Assembly: GCF_000016905.1 (NCBI RefSeq)
Contig: NC_009616.1
Span: 372,001 to 436,000 of the forward strand
Direction of reading: 5' to 3'
Source of the DNA: Thermosipho melanesiensis BI429
Lineage (GTDB): Bacteria; Thermotogota; Thermotogae; Thermotogales; Fervidobacteriaceae
Length of the DNA stretch: 64,000 bases
Shown: positions 1 through 8,602 of the stretch, piece after piece
Layout: each line of letters opens with the position of its first letter
Position numbering within the stretch: the first letter of the stretch is position 1
Notes under the pieces: generated by a model
Database searches by the model: none
Told to the model about the DNA's origin: nothing
What the model saw: the letters and a program-made list of their open reading frames with translations, nothing else
Program-made: the position numbers and the translations under genes

Positions 1-993
1 TTTTGGGGATTTACCTATTTTGAAAATTTTGTTTTGAAAATTACAGATTCTCTAATTTTGCAAGGATTATTCTTTTTTGGCATTATCTGGATAATTTACA
101 AAATCCTTTCCTTACCTACGGAGATTTACAGAAATTTTGTAATAGAGGCTAGATACGGCTTTAATACTATGACACCAAAAATTTTCGTTTCAGACTTTCT
201 AAAAAGTTTGTTAGTTACAGCTATATTATTTATTCCATTAATAAGTTTTCTTCTTTGGATACTTGAAACTGATAACAACTGGTGGTGGAAGATATCTATA
301 TTTTTTGTTGGTTTTCAACTTTTGATGTTGTTAATTTACCCTTTGTATTTGGCACCACTTTTTAATAAATTTACACCACTTAAAGATGAAAAATTGAAGG
401 AAAAGATAAAAGATATTTTAAAGAAAGCTTCTATAAATATCAGTGAAATATACGTTATGGATGCATCTAAGAGAACTAAAAAGAAAAATGCGTTTTTAAC
501 TGGAATGGGAAAATCTCGAAGACTAGTTTTGTTTGATACAATATTGAACTATCCTGAGGAAGAAATTTTAGCGATAATAGCTCATGAATTAGGACATTAT
601 AAATACAAGCACATCCCAAAATTGCTAGGATTAAATTTGATATTCTATACCTTTGTGTTTTACCTTGTAAATTTGGTTTATAACTATCTGGCAAAAGGAA
701 ATATTTTTAACGTTTCACAGCCATACTCTTTGTTTGTTTATTCTTTTTTATTTATAGAATCACTAATATTTTTCATGCTTCCATTATTAAACTACTTACA
801 AAGAAAATTTGAATATCAAGCAGATGAATTTTCCGCAAAAGTTATTGGGAGTAAATACATGATATCTAGCTTAAAGAGGATAATAAAGGAAAATTTGATT
901 AACCTAAATCCCTTACCGTTATATAAAATATGGCATTTCAATCATCCCTCACCTGAAGAAAGAATAAAAAAGTTATTACAATTTTCGGAGTGA
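1..993 (+). CDS. M48 family (Ste24/HtpX-like) membrane metallopeptidase, 5' truncated by window edge
   Basis: Zinc-dependent integral-membrane endopeptidase. The reading frame is open from base 1, so the gene starts outside the window; the TTG at 34 is only the first in-window start codon. The zinc site HELGH lies at about nt 583-597. The third ligand is likely in the FEYQADEFSAK stretch near nt 811, which fits the M48 ExxxD motif. Hydrophobic segments lie around residues 7-27, 58-76, 90-107, 195-215 and 232-250. The sequence before HELGH (YGFN, then a hydrophobic stretch) resembles the middle of Ste24-type proteases, so roughly 80-100 N-terminal residues are probably missing. The substrate cannot be inferred. 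It lies directly upstream of a polysaccharide locus but has no obvious functional link to it. Confidence 0.85.
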   Translation, partial: FWGFTYFENFVLKITDSLILQGLFFFGIIWIIYKILSLPTEIYRNFVIEARYGFNTMTPKIFVSDFLKSLLVTAILFIPLISFLLWILETDNNWWWKISIFFVGFQLLMLLIYPLYLAPLFNKFTPLKDEKLKEKIKDILKKASINISEIYVMDASKRTKKKNAFLTGMGKSRRLVLFDTILNYPEEEILAIIAHELGHYKYKHIPKLLGLNLIFYTFVFYLVNLVYNYLAKGNIFNVSQPYSLFVYSFLFIESLIFFMLPLLNYLQRKFEYQADEFSAKVIGSKYMISSLKRIIKENLINLNPLPLYKIWHFNHPSPEERIKKLLQFSE

Positions 994-997
994 TAAA

Positions 998-1382
998 ATG
1001 AGAAATATATTAAAACGTATTTTTGTTCTAATTTCAATGATTTGAATAATTTTCAAACCTTTGGGAATTATTTTCAGTCAGGCTATGGAAGAATAGTTAT
1101 TGGTAGTGGCACATGGATAGCACCAAATGTAGCTATAATAACACAAATCACAATCTAAGCAATTTAGATGAACATCCACCGGAAGAGGATGTAATAATTG
1201 GTAAAAATTGTTGGCTAGGCATTAACTCCGTTATATTGCCTGGTGTTATTTTGCGGCCAAGAACTATAGTAGGTGCAGGAAGTGTTGTAACAAAAAGCTT
1301 TCCTGAGGGAAACTGTATAATAGCTGGAAATCCCGCAAAATTAATTAAAAAGTTAAATTGTAAAGATTATGGAGGAAAATAG
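998..1382 (+). pseudogene. Hexapeptide-repeat acetyltransferase (WbbJ/serine-acetyltransferase-like), frameshifted
   Basis: Two overlapping frames together encode the C-terminal left-handed beta-helix of an O-acetyltransferase. From about 1003 one frame reads through GYGRIVIGSGTWIAPNVAI and then hits a stop near 1156. The next frame takes over at about 1148 with NHNLSNLDEHPPEEDVIIG and runs to 1382 through PGVILRPRTIVGAGSVVTKS and GNPAKLIKKL. One missing A in the run at about 1145-1150 would join the two. The N-terminal part also changes frame near 1000-1040, and no start codon exists in the helix frame. It sits 4 bp after the protease and ends with an SD that serves the flippase. Such enzymes acetylate sugars of surface glycans. 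It is either a dead gene or a homopolymer sequencing error. Confidence 0.7.
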
Positions 1383-2831
1383 GTGTCCATAAAAAAATCT
1401 AGTACTATATTATTAGTTTCTAGGTTTGTAAAAACGTTAATAGATATAATTTCTGTAATGATTTTGTCAAGATACTTAGAGATTGCAGATTATGGGATAT
1501 ACAGACAAATAGTAATATCCCAACAATTGGTAGTTAGTGTACTTACACTTGGAATTCCAAATGCCGCTTTGTACTATCTATCTTCAAAAAAAGAGAAAGA
1601 ATATTTGATAAATTTGTATACAATGTTATTTTCAATATCTTTTCTAGTATTGTTAATATCACCAATATTAACAAACTTGTTTTATTTGAATTTTAAAGTG
1701 ATTTTTTTTAGAAAAAATGAACTAATTATAGGCCTGATATATAGTCTTAGTATATTTTCTTCAGTAGCAGAAAATGTATTAGTTGCATTAAATAAGATTA
1801 AAAATGTTGCAGTTTATGCGTTAATACCTACAACATTCTGGCTTGTAGGTTTATTGGTATTATATACATCCAAATATACGGTACAAAACATATTAACATT
1901 GATGATTTTGAGATATCTTGTGGGGATAATACTGCTAGTAATGTTTACATATAAAGAAATAAATTTTCGATTTTTAAATATAAAAAAAATAAGAGATATC
2001 CTAGTGTTTGGAATACCAATAGGACTGTCTTCGATGTTAGGAATATTGAATAAAAACGTAGATAAACTAATAGTGGGATATTTTGTAAATAATACAGATT
2101 TTGCAGTATTTTCAAATGGAGCATACGAAATACCATTTTTGTCATTAATAACTTCATCTTTATATACAGTATTAATACCACAGATGGCAAAATTAAATGA
2201 AATAAAAGATACAAAAAACATAAAAAAACTTTGGTTACGCGCGGGAAACATAATGATAACAATAATGATTCCGCTAGCAAGTACGTTTATCTTTTTTTCA
2301 AAACCATTTATATTGTTTATGTTTTCAAATAAATATTTAGATTCAGTTGAATATTTTAGAATATACCAAATAATGTTGTATTTTAGAATATACGTCTATG
2401 GTTCAGTATTTGTAGCAACAAAAAATAGCAAACTTTATTTAACCAATGCACTTTATTCGCTAGTTTTTAATTTTGTTTTGGATATTTTATTAGTAATAAA
2501 ATTTGGTCCCTTAGGAGCAGTAGCAGCAACGGTTATGACAACTGTATTTTCAATATTCTTACAATTAAAATATATAAAAGACATATTAAAGATAAAGTTT
2601 GTAGAAGTATTTCCATGGAAGAATTGGATATTAGCAATAGCTTTAACAATCTTAATCAACTCAGTTTTATATACAATATACCATTTAATTTCTAATAACG
2701 TATATATGGGACTTTTATTTATGATGATGTCATTTATTTTATCATTTTATGTGTTATCAAAAAAAGTTAATGGGGAGATTTTAGATTATTCCGTTTCAAT
2801 CCTAAAGAAGATGTTTAAAAATAAGGAGTGA
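1383..2831 (+). CDS. Wzx-type oligosaccharide flippase (polysaccharide biosynthesis protein)
   Basis: A 482-residue polytopic membrane protein with about 12-14 hydrophobic segments, the size expected of the MATE/Wzx (PST) family. Members move undecaprenyl-linked glycan units across the inner membrane. The N-terminal segment with VSRFVKTLIDIISVMILSRY and the following YGIYRQ are typical of the family. The GTG start at 1383 directly follows the previous stop and is preceded by a GGAGG-type SD at about 1371. The next glycosyltransferase begins at its end. Glycosyltransferases lie on both sides and no polymerase was recognised. The assignment to exopolysaccharide or O-antigen-like export is inference from family and neighbours. 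Confidence 0.85.
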   Translation: MSIKKSSTILLVSRFVKTLIDIISVMILSRYLEIADYGIYRQIVISQQLVVSVLTLGIPNAALYYLSSKKEKEYLINLYTMLFSISFLVLLISPILTNLFYLNFKVIFFRKNELIIGLIYSLSIFSSVAENVLVALNKIKNVAVYALIPTTFWLVGLLVLYTSKYTVQNILTLMILRYLVGIILLVMFTYKEINFRFLNIKKIRDILVFGIPIGLSSMLGILNKNVDKLIVGYFVNNTDFAVFSNGAYEIPFLSLITSSLYTVLIPQMAKLNEIKDTKNIKKLWLRAGNIMITIMIPLASTFIFFSKPFILFMFSNKYLDSVEYFRIYQIMLYFRIYVYGSVFVATKNSKLYLTNALYSLVFNFVLDILLVIKFGPLGAVAATVMTTVFSIFLQLKYIKDILKIKFVEVFPWKNWILAIALTILINSVLYTIYHLISNNVYMGLLFMMMSFILSFYVLSKKVNGEILDYSVSILKKMFKNKE

Positions 2832-2836
2832 ATTTT

Positions 2837-3943
2837 TTGAAAATATTTATTGTAGGATACACACATTCAAAGTACGATAAGAGAGTATTTAAAACAGTAA
2901 AGCTTTTGTCAAAAAGCAATCAAGTTATATACCAATACCTCACCTTTGATGACGAAAAAGTTCACAAAAACGGAAATATAATCTTTGTTCCAGTGACTTA
3001 TAAAGCTAAAACAAAAAAGTATTTTGGAAAAACTAGTACTTTAATCAATAATTTTTCATCTATTAAAAAATTTGATAGAAAGATTTTTGATATGATAAAA
3101 ACATTTGATTATGACATAATATATTTCCATTATTTTTTAGTTTCTATGCCGGTAAAGGCTTTTAAAGTCGCAAAAAATAAGGGGAAAAAAGTTGTGTATG
3201 ATTTACACGAATACCACCCTGAAAATCATTTTAAAAATTTAAAAGGTTTGGCAAAAAAGGTTAAAGAAAAACTAATGTGGAAGGTTATAAAAAACCAATT
3301 TTTCTTTTCAGATAAATTGATTTTTGTGTCAGAAGAGGCAAGAAATGATATGTTAAATATTTTAAAAACACATAAAGATAGTATTGTAATACCAAATTAT
3401 GCAAATATTAAATTAAAATCTCCTGAAAAAATAAAGGAGATTGTAATTGTTGGAAAAACCCCACGGAATATTCAAAATGAAAGAGAGATATTAAAAAATT
3501 TAAACAAAGAAGGCTTTAGTATTAAGATTGTGGGTATAAAAACAAACATACTTAATGATATACCATGTAAATATACAGATGTTCTACCATACGATAAAAT
3601 GATGGTAGAAGTTTCAAAATCCGCCTTTTCACTTATTTCATATAAATCGTTTGGTCAAGAATATAAAAACTATATTTATTCTTTTCCTCATAAGTTTTTT
3701 GATTCAATTGCAGCAGGGACACCTGTTATTGTAAACAGGAGTTTTGTTTCTATGAAGAATGAAGTAGAAAAGTATGGAATTGGTATAGTTATTGAACCTC
3801 AAAACGTAAAAGAATCCGTTCGGAAAATATTAGAAGCATATAAAAATTACGAAAAATTTCTTGAAAATATAGAAACATACAAAGATAGATATGTTTGGAA
3901 CAAAGAAAAAGAAGAAAAATTCATAAAATTTATTTTAGATTAA
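2837..3943 (+). CDS. Family 4-like glycosyltransferase
   Basis: A 368-residue GT-B type glycosyltransferase, weakly conserved. The N-terminal Rossmann half begins KIFIVGYTHSKYDKRVFKT. The C-terminal half carries KFFDSIAAGTPVIVNRSF near residue 290, matching the donor-nucleotide EAxAxGxPVI region. A GTG at 2828 is possible, but the AAGGAG SD at 2823-2828 would touch it; the TTG at 2837 has proper spacing and gives a normal MKIF start. It is coupled to the flippase stop. It probably transfers a sugar in assembly of the glycan unit exported by the flippase; donor and acceptor are unknown. Confidence 0.75.
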   Translation: MKIFIVGYTHSKYDKRVFKTVKLLSKSNQVIYQYLTFDDEKVHKNGNIIFVPVTYKAKTKKYFGKTSTLINNFSSIKKFDRKIFDMIKTFDYDIIYFHYFLVSMPVKAFKVAKNKGKKVVYDLHEYHPENHFKNLKGLAKKVKEKLMWKVIKNQFFFSDKLIFVSEEARNDMLNILKTHKDSIVIPNYANIKLKSPEKIKEIVIVGKTPRNIQNEREILKNLNKEGFSIKIVGIKTNILNDIPCKYTDVLPYDKMMVEVSKSAFSLISYKSFGQEYKNYIYSFPHKFFDSIAAGTPVIVNRSFVSMKNEVEKYGIGIVIEPQNVKESVRKILEAYKNYEKFLENIETYKDRYVWNKEKEEKFIKFILD

Positions 3944-3958
3944 TATTGGAGGAATAGC

Positions 3959-5110
3959 ATGAAATTGATATTTGTAGCTTTAGATTTGAGAGATCATCCA
4001 AGTTCAATTGGACCATCTTTGAAAATAAAACAGCAGTGTAATGCTTTTGAAGAACATGGTTTTGATGTTTACGAACTTATGGTTGAAAATAGATTTTTGT
4101 ATATTAGAAGAAAAGACCATAAAGAAAAAATATACAGCTTTAAAAAGAAATGCTTGCTAAAACAAAGTGACAATCCCATTTTAAGACGGTTTAAATTTCT
4201 ATTGAGGATGTCTAAAATATTAGATATCTTAGTTGATTTCATTAAAAAAGAAGATATAAATATTACATATGTAAGAAATCTTTTGCCGTGGAATCCCATA
4301 TCTCTTAGGTTTATAAAACAAGTTAAAAAATTAAAGAATGTTCTAGTATTAGACGTTCCTACATATCCATACAAAGATGAACTATCTAACATTAACAGAT
4401 TTGTAGATGAAATGTTTAATAGATTTGTGGGAAAGTATGTAGACATCATTGTAACCCCTTCAGATGAAAAAGAGATATACGGTGTAAAAAGCTTAAAAGT
4501 GACTAACGGAATAGAGGTCAATAGATTTAAAGTAAAAAATTCTATAAAAAAGGTAGAACGTTTAGATTTAATTGGTGTGGCAAACGTATCTAGATGGCAT
4601 GGATATGATAGAGTAATAAGAGGAATATACGAGTATAATAAAAACTTTCCCAAGTCAAAAGTTTATTTTCATATTGTTGGCAATGGAAAAGAACTTTATA
4701 ATTTGAAGAAATTAACAGTTGATTTGAAACTTGAAGATTTTGTAAAATTTCATGGTTTCAAGGTTGGAGACAAATTAGATAGGCTGTTTGATTTATGCGA
4801 CATTGCAATTGGTTCTTTGGGAATGCATAGAATTGGATTGAGAAAATCTAGTGTTCTCAAAGTTAGAGAATATTGTGCACGTGGAATTCCATTTGTATTA
4901 TCTTCAGATGATGAAGATTTTGAAAATTTTGAATTTATGTTGAAAGTTCCAGCTAATGAATCTCCAATAGACATAGATGAAATTTTAAATTTTTACAAAG
5001 AAATAAAAGAAAAAGATTACGTTAAACTTATGAGAAATTATGCCATGAAAAATTTAAGTTGGAAGAGTAAATTAAAAAGACTGGTAGATGAAATAAAAAA
5101 TCTAATGTAA
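3959..5110 (+). CDS. Glycosyltransferase (GT-B, GT4-like)
   Basis: A 383-residue cytosolic glycosyltransferase of the same operon, preceded by a clear GGAGG SD at about 3948. The C-terminal half shows VYFHIVGNGKELYNLKK and later REYCARGIPFVLSSDDEDF, where conserved glutamate and glycine positions of the donor-binding site are expected. The N-terminal half carries a DxxxHPSSIG segment near residues 10-17 that may line the acceptor pocket. The gene ends head-on against the next glycosyltransferase, overlapping it by 9 bp at the 3' ends. This marks the meeting point of the two converging polysaccharide operons. Substrate is not predictable. Confidence 0.75.
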   Translation: MKLIFVALDLRDHPSSIGPSLKIKQQCNAFEEHGFDVYELMVENRFLYIRRKDHKEKIYSFKKKCLLKQSDNPILRRFKFLLRMSKILDILVDFIKKEDINITYVRNLLPWNPISLRFIKQVKKLKNVLVLDVPTYPYKDELSNINRFVDEMFNRFVGKYVDIIVTPSDEKEIYGVKSLKVTNGIEVNRFKVKNSIKKVERLDLIGVANVSRWHGYDRVIRGIYEYNKNFPKSKVYFHIVGNGKELYNLKKLTVDLKLEDFVKFHGFKVGDKLDRLFDLCDIAIGSLGMHRIGLRKSSVLKVREYCARGIPFVLSSDDEDFENFEFMLKVPANESPIDIDEILNFYKEIKEKDYVKLMRNYAMKNLSWKSKLKRLVDEIKNLM

Positions 5111-6277
5111 TTTTTGGATAAAATCATATTTTTCTTTAAGATTATTTTCTAATATGTATTCTTTTAGGTAAATTTTTTCTGAAGTTTTCTTCATGTTATC
5201 TATTTTTTCCTTATCCAAAGATAAAAATTTTTCAATTGCAAGAGATATAGTTTCTGGAGATAATTTATCTACTAGTATAGCATTTTCTTTTGCAATTTCA
5301 CTTATTCCCCCCACATCCGTTGCAATAATGGGAAGTTTCGCAGCACAAGCTTCCATCAATACTACAGGTAAACCTTCACTGCGACTTGTTAATATAAAAC
5401 AATCACTGTTTTTAAGCTCTTTAGCTAATTGCTCTTTATTTATCCATGAATTTAAAGCTATATAATTTTCCAATCTTTTTTTCTTTACGTATCTTTTTAA
5501 TTTTTTGTATAGTTTTCCCTTACCAAAAATTTTAAAGTGTATATTTTTAATGTTTTTTTCGTAAACTAAATATTCTATTGATTTTAATAGCAAATCAACT
5601 CCTTTAACCTTTATATATCCTGAAACAGATATAAATTCAGTTTTATTGTTAGCTTTTTCTATGTTTTTATTTTTCAATTTATTGTAGAAATCAATACTTA
5701 CTCCTAGCCTAAATACCTTTATTTTATCAGATGGCACTTTAAATCTCTCAACTAAATATTCTTTGTTTTTCTCTGAAATTGTTAAGACATACTTGCATTT
5801 CTTAATTATTTCTTCCAAGTTTTTCGGCGGATGAATATAAATATCAGAACCATGTCCTTGACAAATGAATTTTGTATCGGTGATTTGGTTTAAGATATAC
5901 GCAATTACCGTAGCTCTTGAAAGCCAATATGAGAAAATAATATCTTCATTTTTTAATTCAATATTTCGTACAATACTGAGAGCTATAAGATATGAATATA
6001 TGTTTCTCAAAAAATCCTTTAAATTTTTAGAAAAAACAAGCTTTAGGGTAGTAAAGTACCTTTTAAAAAACTTTCTTTTTTTAGGAAATAATAATTCAAG
6101 TACACCTGAAAAAATACTAAGATTTGTTATCTTTTTATCTTTTTTCTTGATTTTTGAAAAACTTAAAATCTTAATATTATCATAGTTTTTTAATGCGAAA
6201 TTTATTTCGCTTGAGTTAAATGTTTCAAATTTTTCTGGGTAAGAGTTTGTCAATATGTAGATTGTTTTTTTTAACAC
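5102..6277 (-). CDS. GT4 family glycosyltransferase
   Basis: A 391-residue retaining glycosyltransferase of CAZy family GT4. The C-terminal domain has the classic sequence SRSEGLPVVLMEACAAKLPI followed by IATDVGG, which contains the EX7E-type donor-binding motif. The N-terminal half has CQGHGSDIYIHPP, the usual acceptor-side GxD region. The GTG start at 6277 is preceded by an AGGAGG SD. It is the last gene of a minus-strand operon (wecB, glycosyltransferase, this gene), separated by one base from the upstream gene. It probably adds a hexose or N-acetylhexosamine to the lipid-linked glycan; exact linkage is unknown. Confidence 0.88.
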   Translation of the reverse strand: MLKKTIYILTNSYPEKFETFNSSEINFALKNYDNIKILSFSKIKKKDKKITNLSIFSGVLELLFPKKRKFFKRYFTTLKLVFSKNLKDFLRNIYSYLIALSIVRNIELKNEDIIFSYWLSRATVIAYILNQITDTKFICQGHGSDIYIHPPKNLEEIIKKCKYVLTISEKNKEYLVERFKVPSDKIKVFRLGVSIDFYNKLKNKNIEKANNKTEFISVSGYIKVKGVDLLLKSIEYLVYEKNIKNIHFKIFGKGKLYKKLKRYVKKKRLENYIALNSWINKEQLAKELKNSDCFILTSRSEGLPVVLMEACAAKLPIIATDVGGISEIAKENAILVDKLSPETISLAIEKFLSLDKEKIDNMKKTSEKIYLKEYILENNLKEKYDFIQKLH

Positions 6278-6278
6278 C

Positions 6279-7493
6279 TTATCCTCCTAATACATTAATT
6301 AAAAATTCTTCAAATTGTTCCGATAAAACATCCCAATCTCTGTGCTTTTTTATGTATTCTACGTTATTCTTTCCCATTTTTTCAATCTTATCTTTGTCTA
6401 AAATCTTTTTTAATGCAAGGGACAACGAAGTACAATCTTTGGGAGTGAAAAAAATAGCCCCATTTGTATTTTTTAGTATAAGATTTTTTTGATCCACGCT
6501 TAATATAGGCTTACCACTTGCCATGTAGTCCAAGAGTTTGTAAGAACTAAAAGCAGGGTATTCAGTATTTTTAAAATATTTCAATGAGAAAAGTAAAACA
6601 TCGGATTTTTCCTTAAGAAGATAAGGTATACAACTTTTAGAAATAGGATTAAGAAAATATACATTTTTTTCATTTTTTGCCATGTTTATTAGCTTTTGTT
6701 TTTCAGTCCCACTTCCAATAAATATAAAGGTAAATCTATTTTTTAAGTTTTCTTCAAGTTTTACAATACACTTTAACACATCTTCAAGACCATTGGATGG
6801 ATTATGAGAACCAGTATATACGATTTTAATTGTCTTATTTTTGAAACATGGGATTTCATCCAAATTTTTACAAGGATAAGGTTGAAAGAAGTTTGCTAGT
6901 GAAACACCATTAGGTATTATCTTCATCGGTATTTTTTTCGAGGTTATTGATTTAAGGTGTTTTTCTATTGATGGAACCAAAGATATAACACCTGATGATC
7001 TAGTATAATATTTTTTAGACATGTATTTAAAAAAAGGTACTATAGGATGGTTTCGAGATATCAATCCAGCTTCTATTAAATCATCTGGCCATACATCTCT
7101 AAGTTCAATTAGAAGTGGTATATTTTGTTTTTTTGAAATATAGTTTCCCAGTTTCCATGAAAATGGATGAGGTGAAGATGCAACAACAATATCAAATTTT
7201 TCATTTTTTAGCTTTTTACCATTTTTGTAAAAATCATAGGAAGAAAGAAACCTACTCAAACCATTTCCTCTATATTTCCTTGTTTTTATTATTTTAAAGA
7301 TTACACCTTCTTTTTCAAAATCATTTTCAACTAAACTATTCCAATCCTTTTTCAAAAGATGGGAATAATTACCTACTGCTATTGTTATTTTATGGCCTTT
7401 TTTTACAAGTCTTTTACCGATCTCAAAATGTCTTGTTTCTGCACTGCTTAACTCTGGAATACTTGCATAATGATTTAATATTAAAATTTTCAT
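6279..7493 (-). CDS. GT4 family glycosyltransferase (WcaI/WbuB-like)
   Basis: A 404-residue GT-B glycosyltransferase. It begins ILILNHYASIPELSSAETRH, a start typical of the WcaI/WbuB subgroup, which transfers N-acetyl amino sugars in O-antigen or colanic-acid pathways. The C-terminal half contains IKIVYTGSHNPSNGLEDVL and later SSYKLLDYMASGKPILSVD, the donor-site region. It overlaps the wecB stop by 4 bp, so the two are translationally coupled. That coupling to a UDP-GlcNAc 2-epimerase suggests ManNAc or a derivative as donor sugar, which is inference from context. Confidence 0.85.
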   Translation of the reverse strand: MKILILNHYASIPELSSAETRHFEIGKRLVKKGHKITIAVGNYSHLLKKDWNSLVENDFEKEGVIFKIIKTRKYRGNGLSRFLSSYDFYKNGKKLKNEKFDIVVASSPHPFSWKLGNYISKKQNIPLLIELRDVWPDDLIEAGLISRNHPIVPFFKYMSKKYYTRSSGVISLVPSIEKHLKSITSKKIPMKIIPNGVSLANFFQPYPCKNLDEIPCFKNKTIKIVYTGSHNPSNGLEDVLKCIVKLEENLKNRFTFIFIGSGTEKQKLINMAKNEKNVYFLNPISKSCIPYLLKEKSDVLLFSLKYFKNTEYPAFSSYKLLDYMASGKPILSVDQKNLILKNTNGAIFFTPKDCTSLSLALKKILDKDKIEKMGKNNVEYIKKHRDWDVLSEQFEEFLINVLGG

Positions 7494-8551
7494 AACTTTT
7501 CCTCCAAAATCTTTCCAATTTTTTCTCCCGCATTGCCATTTCCATATAGATTTTCTGGATAATTTATGGGAGTTTTATTGAATACTTTTTCGTATAGGTC
7601 CTCTTCTGTTGCAAGTATATTCCATTTAGCTTCTATTAATTCTCTCCAGCCTGTATCTGGCATTAATACTACTGCTTGCCTTCTTGCAAAATAACTTTCT
7701 TTTTGCAAGCCCCCACTGTCCGTTATTATCTTCCATGATTTTTTAACAAGTCCCATTAGATTTAAATAATCAATTGGATCTATAACAATTAAATTTTTAA
7801 GATACTTTTTCAAGCTGAATTCACTTATTCTTTTTCTTGTTCTCGGATGGATAGGAAAAACTATTTTCTTTTCCTTTGAAATTTTATTTAACTCTTTTAG
7901 TATTTTTTCAAGTTTTTCCTTCCTATCTACATTAAAATCCCTATGTAATGTTAATAGTATATATTCGTTTTCTCTTAACTTTAATTCTTCATACACATCA
8001 TATCTAAATCTTTCTTCCATTAAAAGATACAAATCATACATAACATCTCCTACAAAATACACTCCATCTATTATGTTTTCTTTTTCCAAATTCTCCACAG
8101 CTATTTTTGTCGGACAAAATAAATAGGTTGATATATGGTCCGTTAGTACTCTATTAATCTCTTCAGGCATATCTTTCGGTTTTTGCCTTATCCCAGCTTC
8201 TATATGTGCAACTGGTATTTTTAGTTTGGCTCCAACAATTGCACCAGCAAGTGTTGTATTGGTATCTCCATATACCAATATTAAGTCTGGTTTTTCTTTC
8301 ATCACTACTTTCTCAAATTCCATCATTATCTTACCTGTCATTTCTCCATGTAACCCCGAACCAACGTTTAAAAAATATTCAGGTTTTTTAATATCAAGTA
8401 CCTGAAAAAACACATCTGACATGTTAAAGTCATAGTGCTGTCCTGAATGTATCAAAACTTCTTTTATGTTTTCATATTTTTTCAATTCATTGTGTATAAC
8501 TGCTTCTTTAATAAACTGTGGCCTTGCTCCTACTAGTGATACTATTTTCAT
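7490..8551 (-). CDS. wecB: UDP-N-acetylglucosamine 2-epimerase (non-hydrolysing)
   Basis: Interconverts UDP-GlcNAc and UDP-ManNAc in the cytosol, feeding ManNAc-type sugars into surface glycans. The 353 residues match the non-hydrolysing WecB/MnaA family. The N-terminus has VGARPQFIKEAVI, the middle has VYGDTNTTLAGAI and HIEAGIR, and the C-terminal half has LTLHRDFNVDRKEKL, the HPRT-type segment and TDSGGLQKESYF. These are the family's UDP-binding and catalytic stretches. The start is an ATG at 8551 with a GGAGTGG SD upstream. It is the first gene of the three-gene minus operon, with a TATAAT just upstream at 8585-8590. Confidence 0.93.
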   Translation of the reverse strand: MKIVSLVGARPQFIKEAVIHNELKKYENIKEVLIHSGQHYDFNMSDVFFQVLDIKKPEYFLNVGSGLHGEMTGKIMMEFEKVVMKEKPDLILVYGDTNTTLAGAIVGAKLKIPVAHIEAGIRQKPKDMPEEINRVLTDHISTYLFCPTKIAVENLEKENIIDGVYFVGDVMYDLYLLMEERFRYDVYEELKLRENEYILLTLHRDFNVDRKEKLEKILKELNKISKEKKIVFPIHPRTRKRISEFSLKKYLKNLIVIDPIDYLNLMGLVKKSWKIITDSGGLQKESYFARRQAVVLMPDTGWRELIEAKWNILATEEDLYEKVFNKTPINYPENLYGNGNAGEKIGKILEEKL

Positions 8552-8584
8552 CCTTCCACTCCTTGTTAGATTTTTTCACAGAAA

Positions 8585-8590
8585 ATTATA
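8585..8590 (-). promoter_or_regulatory. Probable -10 box of the wecB operon
   Basis: The minus strand reads TATAAT here, about 34 bp upstream of the wecB start codon, in a short gap after the helicase gene. No good -35 match is seen at the right distance. Confidence 0.45.
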
Positions 8591-8602
8591 TCATAAACAC
8601 TT

